DNA of 41,898 nt. Origin: Sergeia podlipaevii. Lineage: Eukaryota > Euglenozoa > Kinetoplastea > Trypanosomatida > Trypanosomatidae. The position numbers and the translations under genes were made by a program. The stretch lies in NCBI GenBank assembly GCA_030849805.1, contig JASANZ010002070.1, positions 1 through 41,898 of the forward strand, written 5' to 3'. The notes under the pieces were generated by a model, which saw only the letters and a list, made by a program, of their open reading frames with translations, was not told where the DNA came from and made no database searches. How positions within the stretch are numbered: the first letter of the stretch is position 1; the number at the start of each line of letters is the position of its first letter. Below are positions 18,616-27,629 of the stretch, piece after piece.

Positions 18616-18953
18616 TGCAGAGAAATGCAATTAAATCAAATGAACAATACACACATTCCGTTTCTCTTCGAAAAGAAAAAATGTAGCATTTTTCAATGGG
18701 TGGAAGTTGAGCGCTCCACTTTTTTTTTGCTTTTGCATTTTCAGCTTCTTTTTTTTCTTCCTATATATTCTTATTATTATTATTCCATGGTGTAAGTGCA
18801 GATAAACTTATACAGGCAGCCCCGTTGCTTTACTGCCTCCTTATTTCTCATAGACGTGCCCCTCATAGGATAGCAGGAGCGGGGGGGAGGAGGGGGAAGA
18901 GAGGAGGAAAGCGAGTTGAGTAGGCTTTTCATCTTCACTTTCCTAGCCTGCTG
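18616..18953 (+). other. Intergenic spacer with purine-rich, G-rich block
   Basis: The first half is T-rich spacer. At about 18873-18915 the + strand becomes almost pure purine with G-runs (G7 and G5), then a short pyrimidine tract and AG at 18945-18946 lie 7 nt before ATG 18954. No gene seen. Confidence 0.65.
18925..18946 (+). promoter_or_regulatory. Predicted spliced-leader acceptor
   Basis: A CTTTTCATCTTCACTTTCCT tract is followed by AG at 18945-18946. The leader would be 7 nt, which favours ATG 18954, although the second in-frame ATG at 19011 cannot be excluded. Confidence 0.55.
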
Positions 18954-21899
18954 ATGAGTTTTACCACGCGTCCCCACGCACTTGTGCGGTTGGTAGAGAG
19001 AGCGGCTAGTATGACTCAGCCGTTTAACAGTCAGGATGCGATTCTCATTTTGAAGGCACTGCATGCACTACGATTTAAAGGTTTTAGTGTGCGCCATGTC
19101 TGTGAGAAGGCTGCCTTTTCTGTTGCATCTGCTTCACCTGAGACCATACCGATTGCAGTGCTTGTCGACACAGCGATCACAGTGTCAGCATTAAACGCTG
19201 GGTCACTGCCAGTCGCGCGGAAGATACTGCCGCGACGCTTTAAGGAGCTCCGAAGCGCCACTGATGCACCCCAGACCATCGTCAAAGCTGCCGTTGTGCT
19301 CATGAAATCTGGCCGAAAACACGCTGATCCGCGTGCGTGCTGGCATGTGTTGCGTGTGCTTGAAAAGTGTATCGCCAGAAATCCGAGTGATACTGGTCTA
19401 AAGCTTGCCTTCATTGGGCTTTTTCCATACGCGCCAAACACTGCGACAGCGCCTGGGGACGAGGCTGCACAGCCCTCAGAGCCAGCGTCACCTACACTGG
19501 CAGAAACGGCGCTTACCTGCGGGAAGGAGATGCTCGATAGTGGCTTGTTATCTTCTCTGTCTAGTACACGTGCCTGGCAAGCGCTTCATCTCTTTGTTCT
19601 TCTCTCGTCAGATAGGGAGGAAGGTAGTCGTGGCGGTGCTGCGCGAGGGTGGGCATACAGGTACTGCCAGGAGATTCAACTGCAGGCCATTGGCACAGTG
19701 CCTTTTGCTCAATTTGTGCAGGATTTTTTTGCCGATATGGGGTCACTTTTGAACAGCCCATGTCGTCGAACACTTCTCAATGAATGCGCCACAGCAATGC
19801 AGGAGCGGCCTGGCTTTACTACATACGATCTTGTAAAGATTGCCAATGCAGCGTCATCATCACTGCAGACCCTCATATTTTCTCGTGCTGACGGGATGAG
19901 CCATGAAACTACCGGGAATCATGTGGCCAATAGTGGCTTGTCTGTTTCTGTCGTCCCCACAGATGAAAGCAACAGTTGTGCGGATCTTTACAGAAGGTTG
20001 CTGCACTGCTCTATCGAAAGCCTCGTGCGACTGACGGAAACTGAAAATCGTGCTAGCCCCATCAGTTTTGCATCTGTGTGGCAGCTGTTTCAGAAATACT
20101 TGGATGCGCTTGGTGTCAGTATGCTTGCGAGAAGTCAGTCTTTGATGGAGGATTGCGTCTTGCTCGTACACGCCACAAATGCGATGCTGCAGAGCGATGA
20201 GCACTCATGCGACGCACAGGTATCGGCCTCCATTCTATTTTCTGCTTGTCTTGCCACTCGATCTGTTACTGGTTGCAGCGCCATGAACACACTCATCCAT
20301 GGGCTTTCTATATCAGTTACCCAACCATATACTCTCGCCTCACTCATGCCACAAGCAAAAGTAAAAATTATTTATGCCTTATCACGGATTGCGTCCTTTG
20401 CATCACTTGAAGTATCTTCAGAAGCCGCCATTGTTGGCGCTGGATCAGGCATCAGTGCCAGAAGCATTCTTGAAGATACCGTGGTGACATCAGGGATGCG
20501 TCGTTCTGTGGTACCGGCAGAAAGTGCCCTATTGCATGCACATTGCTGGACTCCCGAAGATCCCCTCATCGCTGCTGCTCTTGCAGGTCTTGTCGGCTCT
20601 GTCCCGTACAGCGCGCTCAACTCACGTGATGTCACGATGTTGTTTGACGCGCTCCGCTTCCTTCTTGTTACCTGCAGCCAAAGGGCTTGCTGTATGGACA
20701 CAATGGGAGAGAAGGTGGACAAGATGCCAGTGGGTGTAGAAAGCCTTGCAACGTATCTTCTCTCCGGGGCTGTTGCCACGCCATCCGTTGTTTTCATATC
20801 GCAACTTGGCAATCATACAGTGAGTGTTATGGCTACGTGCCTTGCACTTCTTGAGTTTCTCCCTGCCACATCACCGGAACTTGTCACAGTACTTCACCGC
20901 CTGATTGCTTGCCTTCACACAGCAGGCACTGCGATTGCGTTTTCTTCGCTGCATATTCTTGTTTTGCAACTGGATGCACTGCGTCAGCATCGAGTTCACA
21001 TTAGCCCTCTACTGTATAGCGCAAAAGACGCCATCATTACGCTGGTATGCGCGCGTGCGCTGGATGCTGACTTGGTCATTTCTCTCCAGCGCACTGGGCG
21101 ACACACACTAGCATCTATATGGAGGCACATCGATGTGCTGCGCCGGCAGGGCACTCGATTGAACTTTGTGACGCCAGCATCAAAGGAATGCAGGCCAGAT
21201 ATCCAGGAAGATGCCATTGTGGGTGTCACCACAGGCGATAGCACTAGGAGGGGAAGCATTTATGTCTTTACTGTTGATGTGCGCAGTTTATTGAATGCAC
21301 GCATGTTGACACCACTGGATGCCGCACGAGTGCTGCGTTTGATGGGTGATGAGCTTCGCCGAGAAGCTGGAAATCATCACCTCGACAATACCTGGGACTG
21401 CGAAACAGCGTCTGCGCCTTCTGTCCTCATGTCTTCAGCAACGTGCTGCGCGCTTGATGATGTTGATGTTGCTGAGCTGTGCACGCTTGCGCTACATCAC
21501 AACACTGGTACAAATTGCATGCTCCATCTTTTGTACTTGCTTAGTGCCAACAAGAGCCCACTTGTCTCTGGTGCTCTCTTTTCCGATCAAGAATTGCAGC
21601 AGGTGTGCAGGCTTGTGTCGGAGTATCTGGTGCATCTCCAGACGCACTTGACGACGCTGGCGCGCATGGAAGGGATGACTGTGACTGCCCATTGCTCAGA
21701 GACTGTTGAAGCGGCGCGGATTGTACGTGGGGTGATGGAGTCTCAGTTGCTAGCACGTGCAAAGGGCTCTGATGCTGGTGGTGAATTGGAAAGGGCAATC
21801 ATCGATATCTGTTCCTTTCTAGAGCAAAGCGATGACCGTCAGATTCTCGTGGATGCGCTGCGCGCGCGTGTGATGTTGGGGTCAGCAACAGCCGCATAG
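18954..21899 (+). CDS. Conserved-type helical-repeat protein, unrecognised; possibly mitochondrial
   Basis: 981 residues from ATG 18954, right after a predicted acceptor. An alternative start is Met20 (19011). The first 20 residues (MSFTTRPHALVRLVERAASM) are basic and hydroxylated with a single Glu and could be a mitochondrial targeting peptide. The rest appears all-helical: repeated units of about 35-45 residues of the type DAILILKALHALRFKGFS and IPIAVLVDTAITVSALNAGS, reminiscent of FASTK/RAP- or octotricopeptide-type arrays in organellar RNA-binding proteins. I see no RAP domain, catalytic motif or membrane span. A role in mitochondrial RNA metabolism or ribosome assembly is a guess from architecture alone. 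Cys residues are frequent in the second half. Codon use resembles the neighbours. Confidence 0.65.
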   Translation: MSFTTRPHALVRLVERAASMTQPFNSQDAILILKALHALRFKGFSVRHVCEKAAFSVASASPETIPIAVLVDTAITVSALNAGSLPVARKILPRRFKELRSATDAPQTIVKAAVVLMKSGRKHADPRACWHVLRVLEKCIARNPSDTGLKLAFIGLFPYAPNTATAPGDEAAQPSEPASPTLAETALTCGKEMLDSGLLSSLSSTRAWQALHLFVLLSSDREEGSRGGAARGWAYRYCQEIQLQAIGTVPFAQFVQDFFADMGSLLNSPCRRTLLNECATAMQERPGFTTYDLVKIANAASSSLQTLIFSRADGMSHETTGNHVANSGLSVSVVPTDESNSCADLYRRLLHCSIESLVRLTETENRASPISFASVWQLFQKYLDALGVSMLARSQSLMEDCVLLVHATNAMLQSDEHSCDAQVSASILFSACLATRSVTGCSAMNTLIHGLSISVTQPYTLASLMPQAKVKIIYALSRIASFASLEVSSEAAIVGAGSGISARSILEDTVVTSGMRRSVVPAESALLHAHCWTPEDPLIAAALAGLVGSVPYSALNSRDVTMLFDALRFLLVTCSQRACCMDTMGEKVDKMPVGVESLATYLLSGAVATPSVVFISQLGNHTVSVMATCLALLEFLPATSPELVTVLHRLIACLHTAGTAIAFSSLHILVLQLDALRQHRVHISPLLYSAKDAIITLVCARALDADLVISLQRTGRHTLASIWRHIDVLRRQGTRLNFVTPASKECRPDIQEDAIVGVTTGDSTRRGSIYVFTVDVRSLLNARMLTPLDAARVLRLMGDELRREAGNHHLDNTWDCETASAPSVLMSSATCCALDDVDVAELCTLALHHNTGTNCMLHLLYLLSANKSPLVSGALFSDQELQQVCRLVSEYLVHLQTHLTTLARMEGMTVTAHCSETVEAARIVRGVMESQLLARAKGSDAGGELERAIIDICSFLEQSDDRQILVDALRARVMLGSATAA

Positions 21900-22497
21900 C
21901 AATTGTGAAAAGATTAACTTGAGTCGCCGAGCGAGAGCCATCTTTTTTTTTTTTTTTTTTGTATTTTTTCACATTCATGGAGAGAGAAAGCACCTCTCGC
22001 AAAAAGTAGTATCTGTATTTCTTTTTATTATTATTTTTATTGCCTGTTTTTAATATCATCTGTTATCTTTTAGCGCTCAACTCACAATATCATTTTCTTT
22101 CTTTTGTTACGTGCATTCAACTTGCTTCTCTCGTTTTTGTACTTAACTACACACCTTTTTAAAAAATCTTTTCTTTTTTCCCTTTTTTTCAGCGCTATTA
22201 CTCATAGTAAGTGAGTCAAACGGCTAAGCAATAGAGCCCACACATCAGATATATATTACTTTAAGCAAATCTTGTTAGAGGGAAGGCTTTAGGATAAGAT
22301 TACAGGTTGCAAGTGCTTTTCCAACCACGCACAACCACAAAAACAGATTTTGATATTTAACGCGATTAAGTACATATAAAAAAAAAAATTTTAAGGAATC
22401 TGTGTATAGGCCCATATATATAACATTTTCCCCTCTTTTTATAAAGTGTTCAACATACATATTTATACTTTGGAGGAGTGGAAATAGTGAGCACGCA
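21900..22497 (+). other. Intergenic spacer with T18 homopolymer
   Basis: AT-rich spacer with an 18-nt T-run at 21943-21960. The pyrimidine tract CATTTTCCCCTCTTTTT near 22424-22440 with AG at 22445-22446 is the likely acceptor for the SWR1-type gene. No RNA gene recognised. Confidence 0.65.
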
Positions 22498-25400
22498 ATG
22501 CCCAAAAGAACGAGAAGCGAAGATGCGGACGTGTCAAATGTCGCACAAACTTTTACACGTAATCCGTGCTGTAGCTCAACCAGTCACTATGCAGCCGTTG
22601 AGGCATTTGATAGCACAGAGCAGCTAGACAGGATGCTGCATCTTCTACAGCAACCAAAGAGCACACGGCTACCACCACTGTCCTACGTGCTCGCCCCAGC
22701 GGTGCCTCTCCCTGTGTGGCAGCGGGTCTGTGTCTCAGCACTATCACACGTAGAGTATCACCGTAATGAGACACAGCGCGCGCGGGTGAAGCGCAACCGA
22801 CTTGCCACCGAGCTGACCAAGTACCACGCGGATGTCAAGGCGCGTGAGGAGAAACTCCGGCGTGAGCAGCGTGAGGCGAGGGCGAGACTTGGAATAAAGC
22901 TGTCCACTGCAGCCTCACGCTTCTGGGCGAGGCGGGTCGATGGTTTTCAGAGCATCGCGCGTGTGGAATTTGACGTGATGAAGCACTACCACGATAAGCG
23001 CAAGCAAGAGGATCTTTTGAATGAAACGGAGATGATCACCAAGAGGCTGCTTGATAGCATCCTCGCCAAGACAAAGGCAACCAATGCGGCCGTCAGCTCG
23101 GCCAGCAGCAGCAATGCTGGCGACAAGCTGTGCAAATTAGAAGAGTTCAGGCAGTCGGGTGGGGATGGCTCTGTGAACATCGAATCCACTCTCTCCCTCC
23201 TCGACACCCAAGAGGGCAATCGACCTTTGCGCCACTATCAGCGCTCGGCGCTTCACTGGATGGTGCACTTGTACGAAAACAATCTCAACGGCATCCTTGC
23301 TGATGAGATGGGCCTTGGCAAGACAGTACAAACGATTGCCTTGATCTGCTATTTTGCGGAATACCGTAATGACTGGGGCCCACACCTTGTGGTGGTACCC
23401 ACAACTGTAGTGCTGAACTGGAAGGCAGAGCTGCAACGATGGGCACCGGGTCTTAAAGTGGTGACTTACGTAGGGAATGCCAAGGAGCGGCATCGTCTGC
23501 GCGCTGGGTGGACTCGCGAAGACGCATTTCACGTGTGTGTCACCTCTTACACTCTTGTTGTGCAGGACCGCAACGTGTTCCGGCGCCGTCCATGGGGGTT
23601 TCTCGTACTCGACGAAGCGCATCAAGTGAAGAACTTCATGAGCAAGAAGTGGCAGTCACTGTTTGATCTGCAAGCAGAGTACCGTCTCTTGCTTACCGGT
23701 ACCCCACTCCAGAACTCTATTATGGAGCTGTGGTCTCTGTTCCATTTTCTGCTTCCGTCCGCCTCCGCGTTCCGTAGCAATGATGAGTTCAAGGAGTGGT
23801 TTAGCAACCCCATGGATGACATGATCACGGGCCGCACGTCGCTCAACGAGGACGTTGTACGACGCCTGCAGACCCTCATCCGTCCTTTCATGCTCCGTCG
23901 TCTCAAGAAGGATGTGGAGTCGCAGCTACCGTCCAAAGCGGAGCAGGTGGTGCAGTGCCGTCTTTCGTGCCGCCAGCGTGCCATGTATGATGATTATATG
24001 CAGCTCGCGGATACACGGCGGCGACTGCGCGCGGGGGGCACTGGTGGGGTGATGACAGTGCTGCTGGCACTGCGAAAAGTATGCGATCACCCCGACTTGT
24101 TTGAGGAGCGTCCGACGATTTCTCCGCTAGTGCTGGACTACCTGGGGGATATTGTGTTTCCAGTACCTCGACTGATACTGCTGAGGGACAACTACTATGG
24201 CACTCGTCGCTCCACCTTCACGCGCTATCGCTTTGCTGTGCGTGACTTGAATGAGGACTGTCCCACACCACTTTTGTCGGACTGTTTTGATTGGCTTCCG
24301 TGTACTCTCACGAAGATTGTCTTTACTACGATCGCATCACTTCCTTTTGGCAACGGAGCGGACACTGAGACACTAGCAGCACGCTTCTCCCCGTATCTTT
24401 TGCAATGGAGCCGCACGAAGAGTCTTGGGAAAATTGACTTTCAAAAGACTGGCTTGAGCGATCCCCTTATTCACGTGTTGCAGAGCTCTCTGCAAACACT
24501 GGAGCGGAACTGTGATGCCGCCATGGCACGCACGCACTGCTTCCAAGGTGATCGTCATCACCGCATGGCTGCTAGCGTCAACTTGTACTGGCCTAGTCTC
24601 TGCACGGACCACGTTCTGAAGGATGCAATCATCAAGCAAAGCACGCCCGCCGTTGTCGCCCACACACCGCTGCCACTTTTCTGCCCTACTCTAGCTCAGC
24701 GTGTGCAAGCTGCCCTGCCTATTGTCCAGAGAGTAGCCGTGTATGTACCTTCAGTCTTATCGGCGCGTCCTCCACGGTTGCACTGCGCGCTTCCTGTGGC
24801 TCACATGCGACCATTCTGTGCTCCCGATCGCACACGCCTCGCTCCATTTATTGGCGCTGTAGCCCGCGCTCAAGACATTCAAGCGGACGGGCGGATGCCG
24901 CGGCGCGACACGTTTGACGGCTCCTTCTGTGCTCGTGAACTGTGGCCAATGCACGTGCGGCGGTGCTTCAGCTTCCCTGATAAGCGTCTGCTCATTCATG
25001 ATTGCGGAAAACTACAGTTTCTCGCGGCGACGCTGCCTCGACTACGTCAGGAAGGACACCGCATGCTTATCTTTACTCAATTTGTCCAGATGCTGAACAT
25101 TCTTGAGCAGTTCCTCGCACTTGTTGGTATTGCTTACATGCGTCTGGACGGCTCCACTCATGTGGAGCAGCGTCAACTTCTCGTTGACCACTTCAACGAG
25201 GACACACGCGTGACGTGCATGATACTTTCTACCCGCTCTGGTGGTATTGGCCTTAACCTCACCGGCGCCGACACCGTCATCTTCTACGACAGCGACTGGA
25301 ACCCAACCATGGACCTACAGGCGCAGGATCGTTGCCATCGCATTGGTCAAACACGTCCCGTCACGATTTACCGTCTCATCAGTGAGCACACTGTGGAGGA

Positions 25401-26079
25401 GAGCATATTGCAGAAGGCACGCGAGCGTAAAAAGCTGAATAATGTTGTGATTCGCGGCGGTCAATTCAGCTCCATTGCTGAGGTGGCGGACGAATACGAT
25501 GATAGCGCAGCTGCATTTGCCGCCTTGTCTAACCCTGTGAACCTTCGCAGCTTTTTTCACGATCTGGACGAGGACGCATCCGTTGTGGAGGTGGAGGAAG
25601 GGAAGTCTGAGAACACTACGAAACTCTCGCGGGAGGAGCTGCTTGCGGAGATGCAGAACGCTGAGGATGCCGAAGACAGGAAGGCACAGCAGCAGTTAGA
25701 GCAGGAGCTGCGGCAGCGTGCGGATGAAGAGAACGCGGATCAGCTGTTGCTGAATGACGAGGACGGCGGTTCCCCGTTTTCTGCAGTGGGTATTGGCAGT
25801 TTTCAAGAAGGCGATCTGCCGCTTGCCTCGAGCTATTTTGCTGGAGGTGAAGATGATGGACTTGTGGATGCGAAGCTTCGCCCACTCATTCACAAGCGGC
25901 AACGCGAGGTGCTTGCAAACATGAAGACACCTCTTGACCGGCTACTGTCGGTGCGTTACGGTGCCTGTCATGAGGACTATGCTCACGCTCGCTACGAGAT
26001 GCTTTGCGACACCTATGCGGAGAGAATGGACGAGGACGAGGAACTACCCCCCTTTCGGCCGCGTGTGCCTCTATTGTAA
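22498..26079 (+). CDS. SWR1: SWR1/SRCAP-type Snf2 chromatin-remodelling ATPase
   Basis: 1193 residues from ATG 22498 (MPKRTRSEDADV); the upstream open frame begins only at a GTG. A basic helical HSA-like region occupies about residues 75-180. Snf2 lobe 1 has DEMGLGKTVQT (269-279, Lys275), VVVPTTVVLNWKAELQRWAPG, FHVCVTSYTLVVQD, DEAH at 372-375 and LLLTGTPLQNSIMELWSLFHF. Lobe 2 has LIFTQFVQMLNILEQFL, STRSGGIGLNLTGADTVI (from 911) and QAQDRCHRIGQ (941-951). About 290 residues separate lobe 1 (KVCDHP at 527-532) from lobe 2 (DCGKLQ at 835), the split-ATPase layout of SWR1/INO80 enzymes, where the insert docks the RuvBL1/2 ring. The PTTVVLNW and VQDRNVF wording fits SWR1/SRCAP best, the enzyme that exchanges H2A for H2A.Z. 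All key motifs look intact. The C-terminus is acidic. Confidence 0.88.
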   Translation: MPKRTRSEDADVSNVAQTFTRNPCCSSTSHYAAVEAFDSTEQLDRMLHLLQQPKSTRLPPLSYVLAPAVPLPVWQRVCVSALSHVEYHRNETQRARVKRNRLATELTKYHADVKAREEKLRREQREARARLGIKLSTAASRFWARRVDGFQSIARVEFDVMKHYHDKRKQEDLLNETEMITKRLLDSILAKTKATNAAVSSASSSNAGDKLCKLEEFRQSGGDGSVNIESTLSLLDTQEGNRPLRHYQRSALHWMVHLYENNLNGILADEMGLGKTVQTIALICYFAEYRNDWGPHLVVVPTTVVLNWKAELQRWAPGLKVVTYVGNAKERHRLRAGWTREDAFHVCVTSYTLVVQDRNVFRRRPWGFLVLDEAHQVKNFMSKKWQSLFDLQAEYRLLLTGTPLQNSIMELWSLFHFLLPSASAFRSNDEFKEWFSNPMDDMITGRTSLNEDVVRRLQTLIRPFMLRRLKKDVESQLPSKAEQVVQCRLSCRQRAMYDDYMQLADTRRRLRAGGTGGVMTVLLALRKVCDHPDLFEERPTISPLVLDYLGDIVFPVPRLILLRDNYYGTRRSTFTRYRFAVRDLNEDCPTPLLSDCFDWLPCTLTKIVFTTIASLPFGNGADTETLAARFSPYLLQWSRTKSLGKIDFQKTGLSDPLIHVLQSSLQTLERNCDAAMARTHCFQGDRHHRMAASVNLYWPSLCTDHVLKDAIIKQSTPAVVAHTPLPLFCPTLAQRVQAALPIVQRVAVYVPSVLSARPPRLHCALPVAHMRPFCAPDRTRLAPFIGAVARAQDIQADGRMPRRDTFDGSFCARELWPMHVRRCFSFPDKRLLIHDCGKLQFLAATLPRLRQEGHRMLIFTQFVQMLNILEQFLALVGIAYMRLDGSTHVEQRQLLVDHFNEDTRVTCMILSTRSGGIGLNLTGADTVIFYDSDWNPTMDLQAQDRCHRIGQTRPVTIYRLISEHTVEESILQKARERKKLNNVVIRGGQFSSIAEVADEYDDSAAAFAALSNPVNLRSFFHDLDEDASVVEVEEGKSENTTKLSREELLAEMQNAEDAEDRKAQQQLEQELRQRADEENADQLLLNDEDGGSPFSAVGIGSFQEGDLPLASSYFAGGEDDGLVDAKLRPLIHKRQREVLANMKTPLDRLLSVRYGACHEDYAHARYEMLCDTYAERMDEDEELPPFRPRVPLL

Positions 26080-26525
26080 CTCAACAAAAGCCTCTCACTC
26101 TATTTGTTATCACTGTTTGTAGCTTACCATTGTGAGATACATGGATGCGTCTATATATATATACTATTATTACTATTTGCTTATTTATACTGTTGGGACT
26201 CTGTTTATTTCTGTGCTTTTTTTTTAAAGTATTTAACTTTGTACTATTGCTATTATTTCTTTTGTTGCTTCTCGCCATTATCCTGTAAGCTACTCCCTTC
26301 TCCCACTGTTTTCCTTCTTTTTTAACCCTCTTTTTTTTTTTTTTTTTACAGCACTTCATTAATAGCTGTTTGGAATTTTTTTTTTCCCAAGTTCAGATCT
26401 TTTCCTCTATTTTCAAAGGAAAGAAGGAGACCTCTCTGAGGGAAAAGCATACCAACCAACACCCGCAGAAGCGCTTGCTTAGTTACCGCTATCATTCTTC
26501 TCTTGTTGTCCAGTTACATTTAACG
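26080..26525 (+). other. Intergenic spacer, T-rich
   Basis: AT-rich spacer with AT dinucleotides and long T-runs, including the tract before AG 26350-26351. No gene seen. The in-frame extension upstream of ATG 26526 begins at a TTG and is not used. Confidence 0.65.
26326..26351 (+). promoter_or_regulatory. Predicted spliced-leader acceptor
   Basis: CTC is followed by 17 T, then ACAG with the AG at 26350-26351, a textbook acceptor shape, leaving a leader of 174 nt without any ATG. A second candidate, TCTTGTTGTCCAG with AG at 26512-26513, would leave 12 nt. Confidence 0.6.
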
Positions 26526-27146
26526 ATGGCCACCCTTGAGATTTCTCCGAATGAGCGCCAGCACGTAGAGTACCTTTCTGATCTCTTTGCCGTAATTGTG
26601 GCGATTGAGCAGATTGAAAAGGCACACAGGCGCGATTACATCACTGGCGATGAGTACAGCGCCACAGTTCGACGTCTGCTTGAGAAGTACAAGGTGACGC
26701 TTGCAAATCTTGAGAAGAGCCGTAATCCTCACTTTACGAACGTTGATGACTTCTTTGAAAAGTACTGCTCTAGGTGTCCAGCGGCCATCACTACCATCAA
26801 GGAAGGGCCGGCTAGCAGCGCAAAGGAGAACTCTGCCCGCTTTCTCGCACGACAGGCGATGGAGTGTGGCCAATTCTTTATTACCCTGCTTGACGCACTT
26901 CGACTTCAACAAACCGCTGTGGATGCACTGAACCCGCTGCTGACGGACCTGATCCAAGGCCTTGGTAAGCTCAATCTAACGCAGGAGGACTTCTGTGTTC
27001 GCCTGAGCAGGTGGAAGTCAAAACTGGACGGCATGAGCGCGGCAGACATGCTTGGTGAGGGCGATTCCCGCGAGTTTGCCTATGATCTAGAGCGAGGATA
27101 CGGGTGTCTTCGCTCGTATCTTGAAGATGATGCTGTGCATAAGTAG
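26526..27146 (+). CDS. VPS28: ESCRT-I subunit VPS28
   Basis: 206 residues from ATG 26526 (MATLEIS), close to the usual length of about 220. The N-terminal core has the family pattern ERQHVEYLSDLFAVIVAIEQIEKAHRRDYITGDEYSATVRRLL (quoted in parts: EYLSDLFAVI, EKAHRRDYIT, GDEYSATVRRLL). The C-terminal four-helix domain has FFITLLDALRLQQTAVD, LNPLLTDLIQGL and the KLDGMSAADML / FAYDLERGYGCL ending. In other eukaryotes VPS28 joins TSG101/VPS23 and VPS37 in ESCRT-I and its C-terminal domain contacts ESCRT-II, driving sorting of ubiquitinated cargo into multivesicular bodies. Nothing seems truncated. The VHS-domain gene further along (35969) belongs to the same broad pathway but co-location is probably incidental. 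Confidence 0.92.
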   Translation: MATLEISPNERQHVEYLSDLFAVIVAIEQIEKAHRRDYITGDEYSATVRRLLEKYKVTLANLEKSRNPHFTNVDDFFEKYCSRCPAAITTIKEGPASSAKENSARFLARQAMECGQFFITLLDALRLQQTAVDALNPLLTDLIQGLGKLNLTQEDFCVRLSRWKSKLDGMSAADMLGEGDSREFAYDLERGYGCLRSYLEDDAVHK

Positions 27147-27629
27147 TATCAGAAGTGTACACACGTACATGTGTGATGTTTTTTTTTCTTTTTTTTTTGC
27201 TGTTATTTTTTTGTTCTACTATTATGACTCGTATGTAGTCGCAGTTATTTTGATCGTTGATCCATTTGCCGTACTTATTGTCTTTTTTTTTTCTCAGATG
27301 CGAAGGTACACACACACACACACAGACACAGTTGGCAAAACGGGGGAAAAAAAATTAAAAGGGACACTTGCACACTCACAAAAAGACAGGCAAACAAAGG
27401 CTTTTATTTTTTAAGCCGCTTTTTGTTTGATGCTCTATTCGTGTCTCAGTCGTCTACATATCTCTATTTATAACTGCTGTAACTTTTTCTATCTCTCTTC
27501 TTTTTTTCCCTCTCTTTAAATACAGATTTTTTTTAAATCGGGATTTTATTTTACCGAAGCTCGTAGAAATCAAAACGATTGAATTGGTTCAACGCACGTA
27601 CAAAGACCCCTATATATAGACGATTTAGT
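27147..27629 (+). other. Intergenic spacer with (CA)n
   Basis: T-rich spacer with (CA)n at 27308-27325 and several pyrimidine tracts (for example 27485-27520). Acceptor AGs before the CWC22 start are ambiguous (27558-27559, 27565-27566, 27618-27619, 27627-27628). No ATG lies between 27567 and 27630. No gene seen. Confidence 0.65.
27308..27325 (+). repeat. (CA)n microsatellite
   Basis: About eight to nine uninterrupted CA units in the spacer between VPS28 and CWC22. Confidence 0.85.
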
